In this document: positions 44,926-56,800 of the stretch, piece by piece | Position numbering within the stretch: position 1 is the first letter of the stretch | How the letters are laid out: the number at the start of each line of letters is the position of its first letter | From: Symbiodinium sp. CCMP2592 | Lineage: Eukaryota > Sar > Dinophyceae > Suessiales > Symbiodiniaceae | Length of the DNA stretch: 64,000 bases | Assembly (NCBI GenBank): GCA_905221615.1 | Contig: CAJNDT010000990.1 | Coordinates: 124,001-188,000 of the forward strand | Direction: 5' to 3' | Notes under the pieces: generated by a model | Database searches by the model: none | Told to the model about the DNA's origin: nothing | The model's input: the letters and a program-made list of their open reading frames with translations, nothing else | Translations under genes and position numbers: made by a program

Positions 44926-45667
44926 TCCAGATGGAATTGCCAATGGAACCGCCCTCGAGCACTGATGCAACGCTCAGCTTCAACAGGCAGTCGTGGCAGG
45001 TCTGGAGGGCTTGCACAACCATGTGCATCTCGGGATCGGTTTCCTTGAGATGCTGCTCGTCCTCTGGCGTCATGTTGACAATGGTGGCTGGCTTCCCAGT
45101 GTCGTTCTGGGAACTGTGTCGCGACGGGGCCTTCTTCGCCGGCTTTGGCTTCTTCTTCTGCGGCTCCTCACCCAGCTGGCACAAGTCCAACGTCGGAGCT
45201 TCCCTGGGCCGGCACTGCTCTGCCGGAGCCTCACCGCCCTCACCCGCATCCCCAAAGGCCGCGAACATATCAGCGTCCGCTGCCTCCGCCGCCGCCGCGG
45301 CCTCGGCGGCCAGCCTGGCAGCCTCCGCCTCCGCCTTCTCTCTGCCTCGACGGTTCATCTCGATGTCGTCAGCTTTGTCCCGCAGAGACGCGTAATGCGT
45401 CAGAGTCGGAAGACCTGTGAGTTTCAAGGCTGTAGGCCTGCCAGTCATGGCCGCGGTCTTCGCCTTATTCATGAGTCGCTTGCCTTGCTCCACATGAATC
45501 TGGCACTCTGGAGTCAGTAGCTTTCGGCTGTGCACATGACCCGTCCTCGAAAAGATTCGGGTCTTGCGGCAAGCCATGAGCTCGTCCAGGGGCATTCCTC
45601 GCCTAGGGCCAAGTGAAACAGAGATCCGCCATTCAACTATGTTCCATACTCGGTCCCTGGACAGCAC
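44926..45667 (-). CDS. Exon with Ala/Glu-rich coiled coil, unknown protein
   Basis: The frame runs from near 45,670 to a GT donor at 44,926. It contains RDKADDIEMNRRGREKAEAE followed by a long Ala-rich helix (coiled-coil-like), then an acidic and a Lys/Pro-rich stretch (KKKPKPAKKAPS), then MTPEDEQHLKETDPEMHMVV. Probably nuclear (basic stretch). No family recognised. The upstream intron to 46,165 carries GAGTCTATTAGTC-type words. Confidence 0.5.
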
Positions 45668-46164
45668 ACTGCTTTCCCGAAAGAAACACCAGCTTTGTCA
45701 GGAGTCATGATGAGTCTCTAGAGTCATAGAGTCTATTAGTCTATTATTTTATTGCCCGTCATAAATTACTCAGGAGCAGCTTGTGGCAATGCTCGTTCTG
45801 ACTTTGCTCTTGATTGTAGACTCTAGACACTAGACTGCGGCAGGAACACCCAGACCCACACTGCCCAACACGGAGAGCTTCTCAAACTGGAATGAAAGAC
45901 TGTTGACTTGCGCCGCTACGGTTGATGATAATATAAACCCTGCATTACCTTAAAGTCTGGGAACAAGGGTATATTCTGTGGGTACTGCAGATTTTTATCA
46001 TCAACCGTACTAGCCGTAGTAATGGCAGGTGGTAGCTAGCTAGTAAGTAACTGCTACGTAGCTCGTAAAGTTTATCTAAATAAGGCTTCTGGGGCAGTTG
46101 GGGCCGGATGTTGTGGCGACACATGCTCAGGCCCAGGCAGGCCAACGTGGTACACAGCATTTGC

Positions 46165-46598
46165 TTGGTTGCCGTGCTCGTTCGTGGCGGAAGACGCTGC
46201 GGTCAAGCCAAGGGCTTTCGCACTCTTTCCAAACATCCGTGTCAGGTCTGAGTCGGTGAGCACGGCAACTTCGTAGTACGTCATCGTCCCCACAAACAGC
46301 TCCTCCGCAACTTCGCTGGGCGTCGGGAAATCCTCGTCGAAGCATTCGGCCATCTGCAACCTACGCTTGCAGGTGTCGCTGTAGTCCTGCTTCAACTCTC
46401 GATTCGTGTCCAACTCCCCACGGAACTCTCGCAGGTGCTCGTACTGAGGATAGCCTTCCAGCCAACTGGAGTAGCAGTTGGCACACACATCGCCGATGGG
46501 CCGTCCACTGGCATTGAGCTGATTCCATTTCGCAGCCTGCCAGGAGGAGCTTGCGGCAGTCCGGGCGAGGGCTTGCTGTATCTTGTCCGAAATCGAAT
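46165..46598 (-). CDS. Second CxxC exon of a possible zinc-binding protein
   Basis: Acceptor CTTCAG at 46,599, GC donor at 46,165. It reads DSISDKIQQALARTAAS, then DVCANCYSSWLEG and VGTMTYYEVAVLTDSDLTRM. Joined to 47,560-47,326 through a GA donor, the frame is kept (QCGE-DSISDK) and two CxxC pairs are brought together, as in a zinc-binding domain. The intron between them holds the 18-bp-flanked repeat at 46,787-47,248. Confidence 0.5.
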
Positions 46599-46786
46599 CT
46601 GAAGTCAATTGAACACCCGTGAATGAATTCGTATTGTGATCGTGCTTCCAAAGTCCCCTGCGAATTCGAGGAACCGAATCCCCCCTGACCCAGGTACTGC
46701 CCTTTTATTAGAACCAATTAGGACAATCAGGAGTTTAGAACCACCAGATCTCTCCGAGTAAGCAAATAGCAACCCAGACTGTGCCT

Positions 46787-47248
<462 letters not shown>

Positions 47249-47302
47249 GCAACCCAGACTGTGCCTAGGGGAGGGGGAGGAGAAATTATTTCTGTTCAAC
47301 AA

Positions 47303-47560
47303 TCAACGCAGACCTGCCTTGGGTCCTTCTCCGCACTGGAAGCAAACAAGGTTCCAGCCCTGCTTACCACCGCCCTTGCCCGATGCGGGCTGCACAGGGA
47401 CACAAGCCCGCGATGGAGCTTTGCTCGCCGGAACCATTGCCAAATTGTCCTGCCAGCAAATCGGATCCACGTACTGCCAAAGCCAGCCCGACTACAAACC
47501 TGACTTACAGCCCTTCTGCTTCAAATTTGCCTGCTCAGCTGCGCGCTTCTTTCCGCCCAT
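47303..47560 (-). pseudogene. First CxxC exon, frame interrupted by one TAG
   Basis: ATG at 47,560 opens MGGKKRAAEQANLKQKG. Codon 23 (47,494-47,492) is TAG, and the same frame continues SGWLWQYVDPICWQDNLAMV, then GKGGGKQGWNLVCFQCGE. A GA donor at 47,326 would join this to 46,598. The stop could be a C-to-T mutation of a Gln codon, a sign of an alternative splice here (GTAAGT lies just upstream), or a read-through site. If it is a true nonsense mutation this gene is broken. Confidence 0.5.
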
Positions 47561-47599
47561 GTTCACACGAAAAGAACCGGCGGTGAGCGAAGTCACCGG

Positions 47600-48127
47600 G
47601 AGAGTTGCAAAAGAGTTGCTTCGAGGGGAAAAGCTGCGCGCGCTTCCTGTGGTCCCGCATCTCACACTCGCTTGGAGTCTCCATTAGGATACGGATACGA
47701 CAAGACAAGGCCTCCTCTCCAACGTGGAACCTGTCACACACACACACACACCAAGCACTCAAGGAAACTACAACGTTTTGTTCACGCTCAGCATGGCTTC
47801 ATGCGCAGCTTGCGCAGGTCCGCATGCCAACGGGATCCCCACAGGAACGGTGCTATGCTGGTATGTCATGTCAAGAAGCAAGGTACCTCATGACTCCTTG
47901 CCATGGTAATGACTACAGAGTCTACAGGCTGACTCTCTCATCACCGTGAGGGACTCCCATTGAAGAAAAACATGTGCATCGGCTGCTGTGAAACAGCAAC
48001 CGCTTCAAGCTGACTCGACCGGCTAGACGGCTGGCTGGACGAGACGACACAAAACCAGACGAACTGACTGGACTAGCAGCTAGCAGCTAGCAGCAAGGGT
48101 CAAGGCTGCCGGAATCAATAGCAGTGA
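47600..48127. other. Spacer between methyltransferase stop and the CxxC gene
   Basis: Contains a CACACACACA run near 47,740 and CTAGCAGCTAGCAG words near 48,075. No supported exon. Confidence 0.4.
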
Positions 48128-51100
48128 TCAATTCACTAAGCCTTTGCGGTTCATGAGAAGGAACCACGACCAAATCATCGTCGCTAGCGACGGCAGAGAC
48201 ATGCCGTTCCCAGCCATGGAGCGCAGCTGCCTCGGAGCCATGCCCACTGGAACTCGGAAGGTGTTGTCGTGCCCCTGTAGCATCATGTGCTCCCGGGCGC
48301 ACAGAACCATGTCAGCCTCGTAGCTGTAGTAAATGCTGCCGGTGGTCATCGTTGGCATGAAACCACCAGTGTTGCTGCACTTGCACCTTTGGTGCGATTG
48401 GCTCACATCTACGAAATGCCCGTGCAAGGCATTCTGCATCTGCTGCCAGCTGCGTTTGGTGCCGCGTGTCTTTTCAAGAGCAACGAGATCAACCAGGTCT
48501 TTCACCCGATCCGACTTCGGCAGCCCCTGAAGCTGTGTGTGCGGCGACTGTGTCCAAGGGCCATAGTTGCGGGAGACTTCCAAACGATCCCGCCAGGCGA
48601 CACTTTGGTTGTGCCACGTTTTGGCGCTATCCGAAGAAGCCGCGGGCTTCTTTGTGGTAGTGAAGCTGTCCTGACAGGCATGGATCGGAACAAAAAACAG
48701 AGCTGGGACTGCTTCTGCATTGGTTCCCTATCCTAGGACAACCTGCCCCACCCTGGCCCTGCATCTTTCTGTCACCTTTTTATCTACCTTTTATTTACCT
48801 TTCCATTCCTTCAATTCCAGGAACTGATTTACCTTTTTTTCACCTTTGTTTCCACCTTTTTTCCACCTTTCGGCTCATCTGGTTCCTTATATGATTTCGT
48901 TAAACCTAGAGACGTTCCTTGGAAATCAATAGAAAATCCATAGGTTCCTATAGAAAACCAATGGAAACCTAGGGAAATCACCTTTTTTTCACCTTTTTGC
49001 TCCTCTGGTTCCTAATATGATTTAATTAGGCTGCTATTCATTTAATATTAGAAATCTAGCATTCTAATAGATTTCAATTGAAAATCTAAGTTTTTTAATA
49101 AGAAACCTGGAGTTTCCTTAGAAATCAATAGAAAATCCATAGATTCCCTATAGAAAACCAATGGAAACCTAGGGAAATCACGTTTTTTTCGCCTTTTTTT
49201 CACCTTTTTTTCACCTTTTTGCTCCTCTGGGTCCTAATATGATTTAATTAGGCTGCTATTCATTTAATATTAGAAATCTAGCATTCTAATAGATTTCAAT
49301 GGAAAATCTAAGTTTTTTAATAAGAAACCTGGAGTTTCCTTGGAAATCAATAGAAAATCCATAGATTCCTATAGAAAACCAATGGAAACCTAGGGAAATC
49401 ACCTTTTTTTCACCTTTTTTTCACCTTTTTTTCACCTTTTTGCTCCTCTGGGTCCTAATATGATTTAATTAGGCTGCTATTCATTTAATATTAGAAATCT
49501 AGCATTCGAATAGATTTCAATTGAAAATCTAAATTTTTTTTAATAAGAAACCTAGAGTTTCCTTGGAAATCCATAGAAAATCCATAGGTTCCCTATGGAA
49601 AACCAATGGAAACCTAGGGAAATCACCTTTTTTTTCACCTTTTTGCTCCTCTGGGTCCTAATATGATTTAATTAGGCTGCCATTCATTTAATATTAGAAA
49701 TCTAGCATTCTAATAGATTTCAATTGAAAATCTAAGTTTTTTAATAAGAAACTTGGAGTTTCCTTGGAAATCAATAGAAAATCCATAGATTCCTATAGAA
49801 AACCAATGGAAACCTAAGGAAATCACCTTTTTTTCACCTTTTTTTCACCTTTTTGCTCCTCTGGGTCCTAATATGATTTAATTAGGCTGCTATTCATTTA
49901 ATATTAGAAATCTAGCATTCTAATGGATTTCAATGGAAAATCTAAATTTTTTTTAATAAGAAACCTAGAGTTTCCTTGGAAATCAATAGAAAATCCATAG
50001 GTTCCTATAGAAAACCAATGGAAACCTAGGGAAATCACCTTTTTTTCACCTTTTTGCTCCTCTGGTTCCTAATATGATTTAATTAGGCTGCTATTCATTT
50101 AATATTAGAAATCTAGCATTCTAATAGATTTCAATTGAAAATCTAAGTTTTTTTAATAAGGAACCTAGAGTTTCCTTAGAAATCCATAGAAAATCCATAG
50201 GTTCCCTATAGAAAACCAATGGAAACCTAGGGAAATCACCGTTTTTTCATCTTTTTTTTTCACCTTTTTGCTCCTCTGGGTCCTAATATGATTTAATTAG
50301 GCTGCTATTCATTTAATATTAGAAATCTAGCATTCTAATAGATTTCAATTGAAAATCTAAGTTTTTTAATAAGAAACCTAGAGTTTCCTTAGAAATCCAT
50401 AGAAAATCTATAGGTTCCCTATAGAAAACCAATGGAAACCTAAGGAAATCACCTTTTTTTCACCTTTTTTTCACCTTTTTTTCACCTTTTTGCTCCTCTG
50501 GGTCCTAATATGATTTAATTAGGCTGCTATTCATTTAATATTAGAAATCTAGCATTCTAATAGATTTCAATGGAAAATCTAAGTTTTTTAATAAGAAACC
50601 TGGAGTTTCCTTGGAAATCAATAGAAAATCCATAGATTCCTATAGAAAACCAATGGAAACCTAGGGAAATCACGTTTTTTTCGCCTTTTTTTCACCTTTT
50701 TGCTCCTCTGGGTCCTAATATGATTTAATTAGGCTGCTATTCATTTAATGTTAGAAATCTAGCATTCTAGATTCTAGTAGATTTCAATTGAATATTCAGG
50801 TCTACAAACAAGAGGAAAAGGTCAAGGTATATAGAAGGTGAATGAAAGGTGAACGAAAGGTGAACAAACACATGAATAAAAGGTAAAACAACAGCACATA
50901 CAAGGTGACGAAAAGGTAACCGTCGCATCTTCCATTGGCCGGGCTCGCGGCTCAAATTGTAGAGGGTGGGCCGTGGGCCGGGGTGTCCTTTTGGATTGGC
51001 TCAGAGGACCACCACTAAAATACATCATCGCGTGATCGTAACCGGTTGGCTAAGTCTGGATTCATAAGCCAAAACACCGCGTCAGAACAGTACACTATCC

Positions 51101-53737
51101 TAGTGCGCACGTATGCTCGCACACATTAATGGAACCGTCAACGAGTTTTGCCATTCAGTGATCAAGAACCAAACTCGTTTCAACTGGGAAGCGGAACTAG
51201 ACTGTAGCTATAACTTTTCGACTGACAAGCTTACACTGCACGACTAACGAAGCTTACTGGCATCTGACTCTATAGTTCTATAGTCGTGCTTGGACGGCCC
51301 GGAATGCCTCCGCTGACCGCGAGCATCTACAACGATAGACTGCACATGACGGATCATTACTGTCAAACAGCCAACACAAAGCAGCAGGAACGCGCTTGCT
51401 GCAACAACACAAACCCTCTGGAACTAGGAGCTAGGACTAGAGTCACTAGAGTTGCCTAGAACAGCACTGGTCTTCTCAACTGCCGGCCTCTTGCTCCAAG
51501 CACCTCTTCCTCTGCTTTACATCCAAGATCACGCCGGCGATGTCTCGCGGCCCATGCTCCATCTGCCGTGTGCAGATGCCCTGGCGTGGGATTCTAGTGG
51601 TACGTGGGGCATTAAGTATTACGGTCGTATAGGTACTATAGTTACTATAGGCTATAGGCACTCTAGACTATAGGCCCGAAAGCAGCCCTAGCCCTTGGCA
51701 CTGGGCCTCGAAAGTACCGAAACCTACAGTGCAAAGCAAGCCTGCAACTTTCCCTCGGACGGATACACTGCATCTCATGATCACGCCACCCAAGCTCGGA
51801 GCACGCAGGCCTGTACGGAGTTACGCATGAAGTCAGCATCCATCTGGTCAAACGTATCTGCTCTGAGCAGGGCGAAGTAGTACCTGGCAAGCGGCGGTTT
51901 TCAGTGCAATCTATAATCTATAAAGCTACCGGCACAGGGTCGCCTATAATCGCTTCTGCCTGGGCAGGCCAATATCATGCTTCGGGCATGGACAAGCTGG
52001 CAGGAAAAGCCCATTCACATTCTTTGACCCAAGTACTCTTTTCGGAGCTTTCGACGATTCGTCATCCTGGTGCCAGAGCCATTCGGCTGAACACTCCTGT
52101 GAAACTAAGGAACGACACGGGGTTCCTCATCTGAGTCCTCTCCTCTATCCCTTTCGAATGCGAAAAACTCGGCAGCCCCAGCCACAGACTCTGAAAGCCA
52201 TTGCCGCGCACGTCGCCTCTCTTCGAAAGAGGGGAGCTCCATATCACGATGCGCTTCACGACACGCACACTCATTCTGCCTCAGAAGCCAACTAGTAAGC
52301 AAACCCAAAGGCCTGCCTTGCCCCAACCGCCCTGCTCTGGACGTGCGTGTCTTGCGGCACTCCCGTCCATGTACATTGCAATGCGCTCGGAACTGACACA
52401 GAGTTCGATTAAATCTGATCTGTCCGTGTGGGTTCACATCCAACACCACTTCTGGCACTCCACTGAAAATTTTGTGGTGGGGAGCAGGAGGTCGTCGCAC
52501 TGCAGCATCAGATTCTGGAGAATCATCGGAATCACCTGAGGAGCCCGCGTCTGATTCTACTCCGCGCTCGACGCCCTCCGCATCCATGCTCTCATCGCTA
52601 TTCCCGGCTGCAGCGAGTGCAGCCAATGTCTCTTCCGACAAGGAGGATACGCTCGCATCCTCGGTCCGCAGACTGTGGACACTTCGCTCATCAGCATCTG
52701 CTGTCGCGGCCTCTGCTGGAGGGTCGTCTGCTGCAGCAGACAGCTCCTGCTGCAGCTCTGCCCAGTCCGCAAGCAGATCTCGCTCTCGGCGCCGTCCCGG
52801 GCCACTGCTACCACTGCTGCTGCTACTGCTAGTGCTGCTGTGGCTGTTGCCAGAACGGGAAGAGCTACGACTGCGGCTTCTGCTGCGGGACGAAGCATCC
52901 GACTCTGCACGTCTATCTTCGGGACCAGTCTGTGCACTCGGCGCAGATCGCGCGCCACTTGCAGTAGCGGTGCCGGGCGAGGTCCTGGCACGTGCGCGGG
53001 TGCCAGAGCCGGGTGGCTTTTGTTGGCTTCTCTTGCTTGGCTTCTGCTGTCTTCTCTTGCTTGGCTTCTGCTGGCGGTGCTCGCGATCTTGCCGATCTTG
53101 CTCCTCTTGGATGGCCCCTTTCCAGACTCGCATACTTGGCAGCTGCAAAGGAACTATGTCCACTCGTCGAGGCAACATTTCCAACACCCCAAGAGGTTCA
53201 TCCGCGTCACTGAGGCGGTACCAAGAAAGTAAAATGGGCACTTGCAAGTTCAGCTTTGCAAAGGCAGCAAGGGAGCGCATCGGTTTGCTGTCGAGGGTTA
53301 CTACCATGGAGAGCTCACCTTGGGCATCTGGCCCGGACTCTGGCTCCAATTGCAAGAAGCCAAACTCCCAGGTGCGCAGGTTACTGAACCCCACATGAAG
53401 GTACAACGTTTGAGTACGAGGCTTCGCATGCTGCAAAAACTGCAGAGCCAGGTGGAAGTCGCTCGGGCTCTCGCACGTTTGAAGTGCATGCCGGAGCATG
53501 ATTTGCTCTTGCAGAGCCGTCCAATCACCTGCAGGCAATCTTACTGTAAGTCTCGAGGATTGTACAATCGGGTCTTTGAGCTGTATGGCCTAAAACCTGA
53601 AGCCAAATATTAGTCGTCGTCATAGTAGTAGTAGTAGTAGTAGCAGTAGTAGTTTGAAACAAAATTGGAGCCCCTCTTTTTTCTGTTGTTTGTAAAATAG
53701 TAAAACACATCTGGCCTGGCTAAGTGGAGCAGTGGGT

Positions 53738-53791
<54 letters not shown>

Positions 53792-53792
53792 A

Positions 53793-53833
<41 letters not shown>

Positions 53834-56800
53834 CACTACTACTACCCATAGTGATCCAGGAAATGGCTAAGTGGTTTTGCTTAAGCACCCGCCTGTTTGC
53901 TGCATCATGGGGTCTAGAGTCTATAGGTCCTACTATAGGTAGTCTATATAGTAGGCTATAGCACTGGCTACACAGCTATACTATTACTATACCGCTAGAC
54001 TAGACTAGACACCTGCACACCGCCACCAGCACTCATCCCAGAAGCTCTACACTTTACACTCGGTAGGAAAACGACAGGATCAATCGAAGCACCCGCAGAA
54101 GCGCCTTCGTCAATGCCCTGGGTTTCGACGTCCAGGCAATCGAAGCGCAACACCAAATCCCCTTCGTTCAAGCATGATCTGGCCGGAAGCGGCAGGGGCT
54201 TAGGTGGCTTTGGTTGACCGCGTTTTCGGGCAGGTCTCTTGTTGATAAAGAACGGCCGCGTCAAGGCCTTGAAGTTAGCATGGAGAAGCCAGGCATCCTG
54301 AAATGCACCCCCTTCGCAAACGCAGCAACCCAGCGAGAGGCAGGGCTTGGGGTGGAAGCCTCTCTCTTCGCTGGCGCCTGTAGGCAGTGGATCTGCACTT
54401 TCCTGAAGGAACAGAGTGTGCATCCTGTCCCAGTGCTGACGAAGTCGCATAGCCACGGAACCTGTTGTGCCAGAACAAATCCATTGATGCTCCAGCGCCT
54501 GCACACGGTGCGCAAAACATCGGGTACCAATGAAACTTCGTGGCATGGACTACAAAGGGCGGGTCAAGTGTCTACTGAGTCTACTGAGTCTACTGGACTT
54601 CGACTCGACTAAAAACTAAACTTCCAAAACCCTCTTGACCCATCTGCTGTCCACACGCAATACTATCTGATCACTGCTGTGCTGTGCTTTACATAAGACA
54701 GAAGTCATACGTTCACGTCACTCGACTCGTGTGCCCTGCCTGAGCCATGCGGGCGCAGGGAAGTTCGAGATCATAGGCACTGATATTGGGAGCACCGACA
54801 CAAGTATGCACCTGCGGTGACCATGCCAAGAGAGCGGGAATCTCCAGCTCGTGCGCGTGCTCCCCGTGGAATGCAGCCATTGTGTTGGATTGCTCAGTCT
54901 CCCGATCACGTCTGTGCAGCTGCGTCTGCTTGATGCGGGCTTTTGCATTGCTGATGACAGCTTCGATGCTGTCCGACTGTTCTACAGCCAGTACCGACTC
55001 ATCGGCAACTCGTGGGGGCAAAGCCACTGTGTCCTGCTGAGTGGACCCAGGTGCTGCCGGTGGCAGCGACGCAGCAAGATCTCGGCTGAGTTTTTCTGCT
55101 CGAGCGATCTCCCGATATGGCTCCTTGGCATCGTCGCTCATGCCCCTCCATTCTGCTCCATATCGCCCACAGAGTTCTCGGTTCATCGCGTTGCCTTTCT
55201 TCTCCATCGCAAGCCAAATCCTGTAGGCCCCACGAAGACTTGCTTTTCTTTCTTGACCGTCTTTTCGAGGTTTCCGTTTCCGCTTTCCCCGTCGCCTTCG
55301 AGATGGCTCGGGCAACACCGGATCTGTGCCTCTGCGAAGGCCTGCAAAAGCTGGCGAAGGCCAGCAAGATAGGGACAGGGGTCTGGCTTGGGTATCAATA
55401 GGGCAGCCTTAAGCAATACATGGGTTATGTACTAGGCTGGGTAACAAAGAATACCAGGGCCTACCACGTGAGAAAATGCTTGTGTTAGTAGTCATAAATA
55501 AATCAATCTGAGAACTCCAAACCGAAGCACGGCATCTCTCTCCATACGTGGCCAACTGCCGGAGGGCAAAATCTGCCGACAGGTCTTGAAAGGCCATTGG
55601 ATGCGTCTGGCAACTCCTGGCCATCAGAACTCGCCGGATGCTCGCGTGCTGTGCCTCTATCTGAGAAATGTCCAGGTCCAGCAACAGCGCGAGAGCGGTG
55701 AGCAAGTCCTGGGCCATCTCAGACTGGCTGGAAGCAACATCGGGAAAGCTTCGCACCCAGGCTGCCGCCAACGCATCGTGCTGGCATGGCTTCAGCTCAT
55801 AGAAAAACCTCGCGTGTTCTTCTCCGAACATACAGGAAAACAGAGCGTAGGGGCAGCCAGTTCTGCAGGAAACAAGCAACACCTGAAGAGCACATACTGC
55901 GCGGGAGGCCATCTTGAAAAGAAGTCTTCGCTTGCCGGACCGCATGTCCTGCAACGGCAAAAACACGGCCGGCACCTGCAGCATCTGCAGCAAAGCCTCT
56001 ATGCACTCATCCAGGTCTCGCCCTTCCCATGCCTCCAAAATCCTATAGCTGCGCGGCTGTCCTTTGCAAGCCTTGCACTCTTGTTCAACGTCCCACGCGT
56101 GCCCTGCCAGTCGAAGGAATTTGCGCATCAAACGGCACACAGGTCCAATACCCTGTCTGGCCACCGCCAGCCGCCCGGCTAAAGAGTCTTGTGCCGACAC
56201 ACTCTGCACCCAAGCAGTGACTTTTGCTTTCAGCGACCTGTTCACCTGGGCCCAGTCCGGCGGTGCCACGCCGGGCGCATCTGTAGCAAGAGGGGCATCT
56301 GGCGGCTGTTCTCGATCGTCAGCTTCAGCATCAGCAGCATTGTTCTCTGCGTTCACAGCAGCTGCCGGTAGCTTTGGCAACAGGTACTCCTCCAACGTTT
56401 GCCCATGCTGCTGCCCGCCGTCCTGCGCTGAGCCTTGTGGAAGCCCCAGCCAAAGCCTCAGGCTAGCCTCCAGCAAGCCGTGGTGGCTGGCGAGGAGACC
56501 GTAGAAATCTACGCTGAAGTCACAATTCGTCCAGCGGTGCCTTGGGAAGATAGGAGCCGGACCAGGCAAAAGCATCCGCAGAGCAAACCGTCTGATTTGC
56601 TGGAGCACATCATCACGAGTCAGCTGCAGATTCAGCGTCCAGTGCTGGATTTTGCTGGACTGTAGGTCCCCATTGAAAAAATGTTTCAGTATGGCTCTTT
56701 GCAGCAATCTGCGTTTTCGGAAATCCTCTGAGTCATCCGTTGGCAAGCCAAGATACAAGTCGTGCACGGTCTGTTGGTACTCACGCACAAACCCAGTTGG

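Noticed and set aside
48770-50770. CRISPR array
   Set aside because: Units are contiguous 200-220-bp satellites without regular short repeats separated by unique spacers, and the context is eukaryotic.
52472-53398. A 308-codon plus-strand open frame
   Set aside because: Antisense shadow of exon 4 of the 1,756-residue gene.
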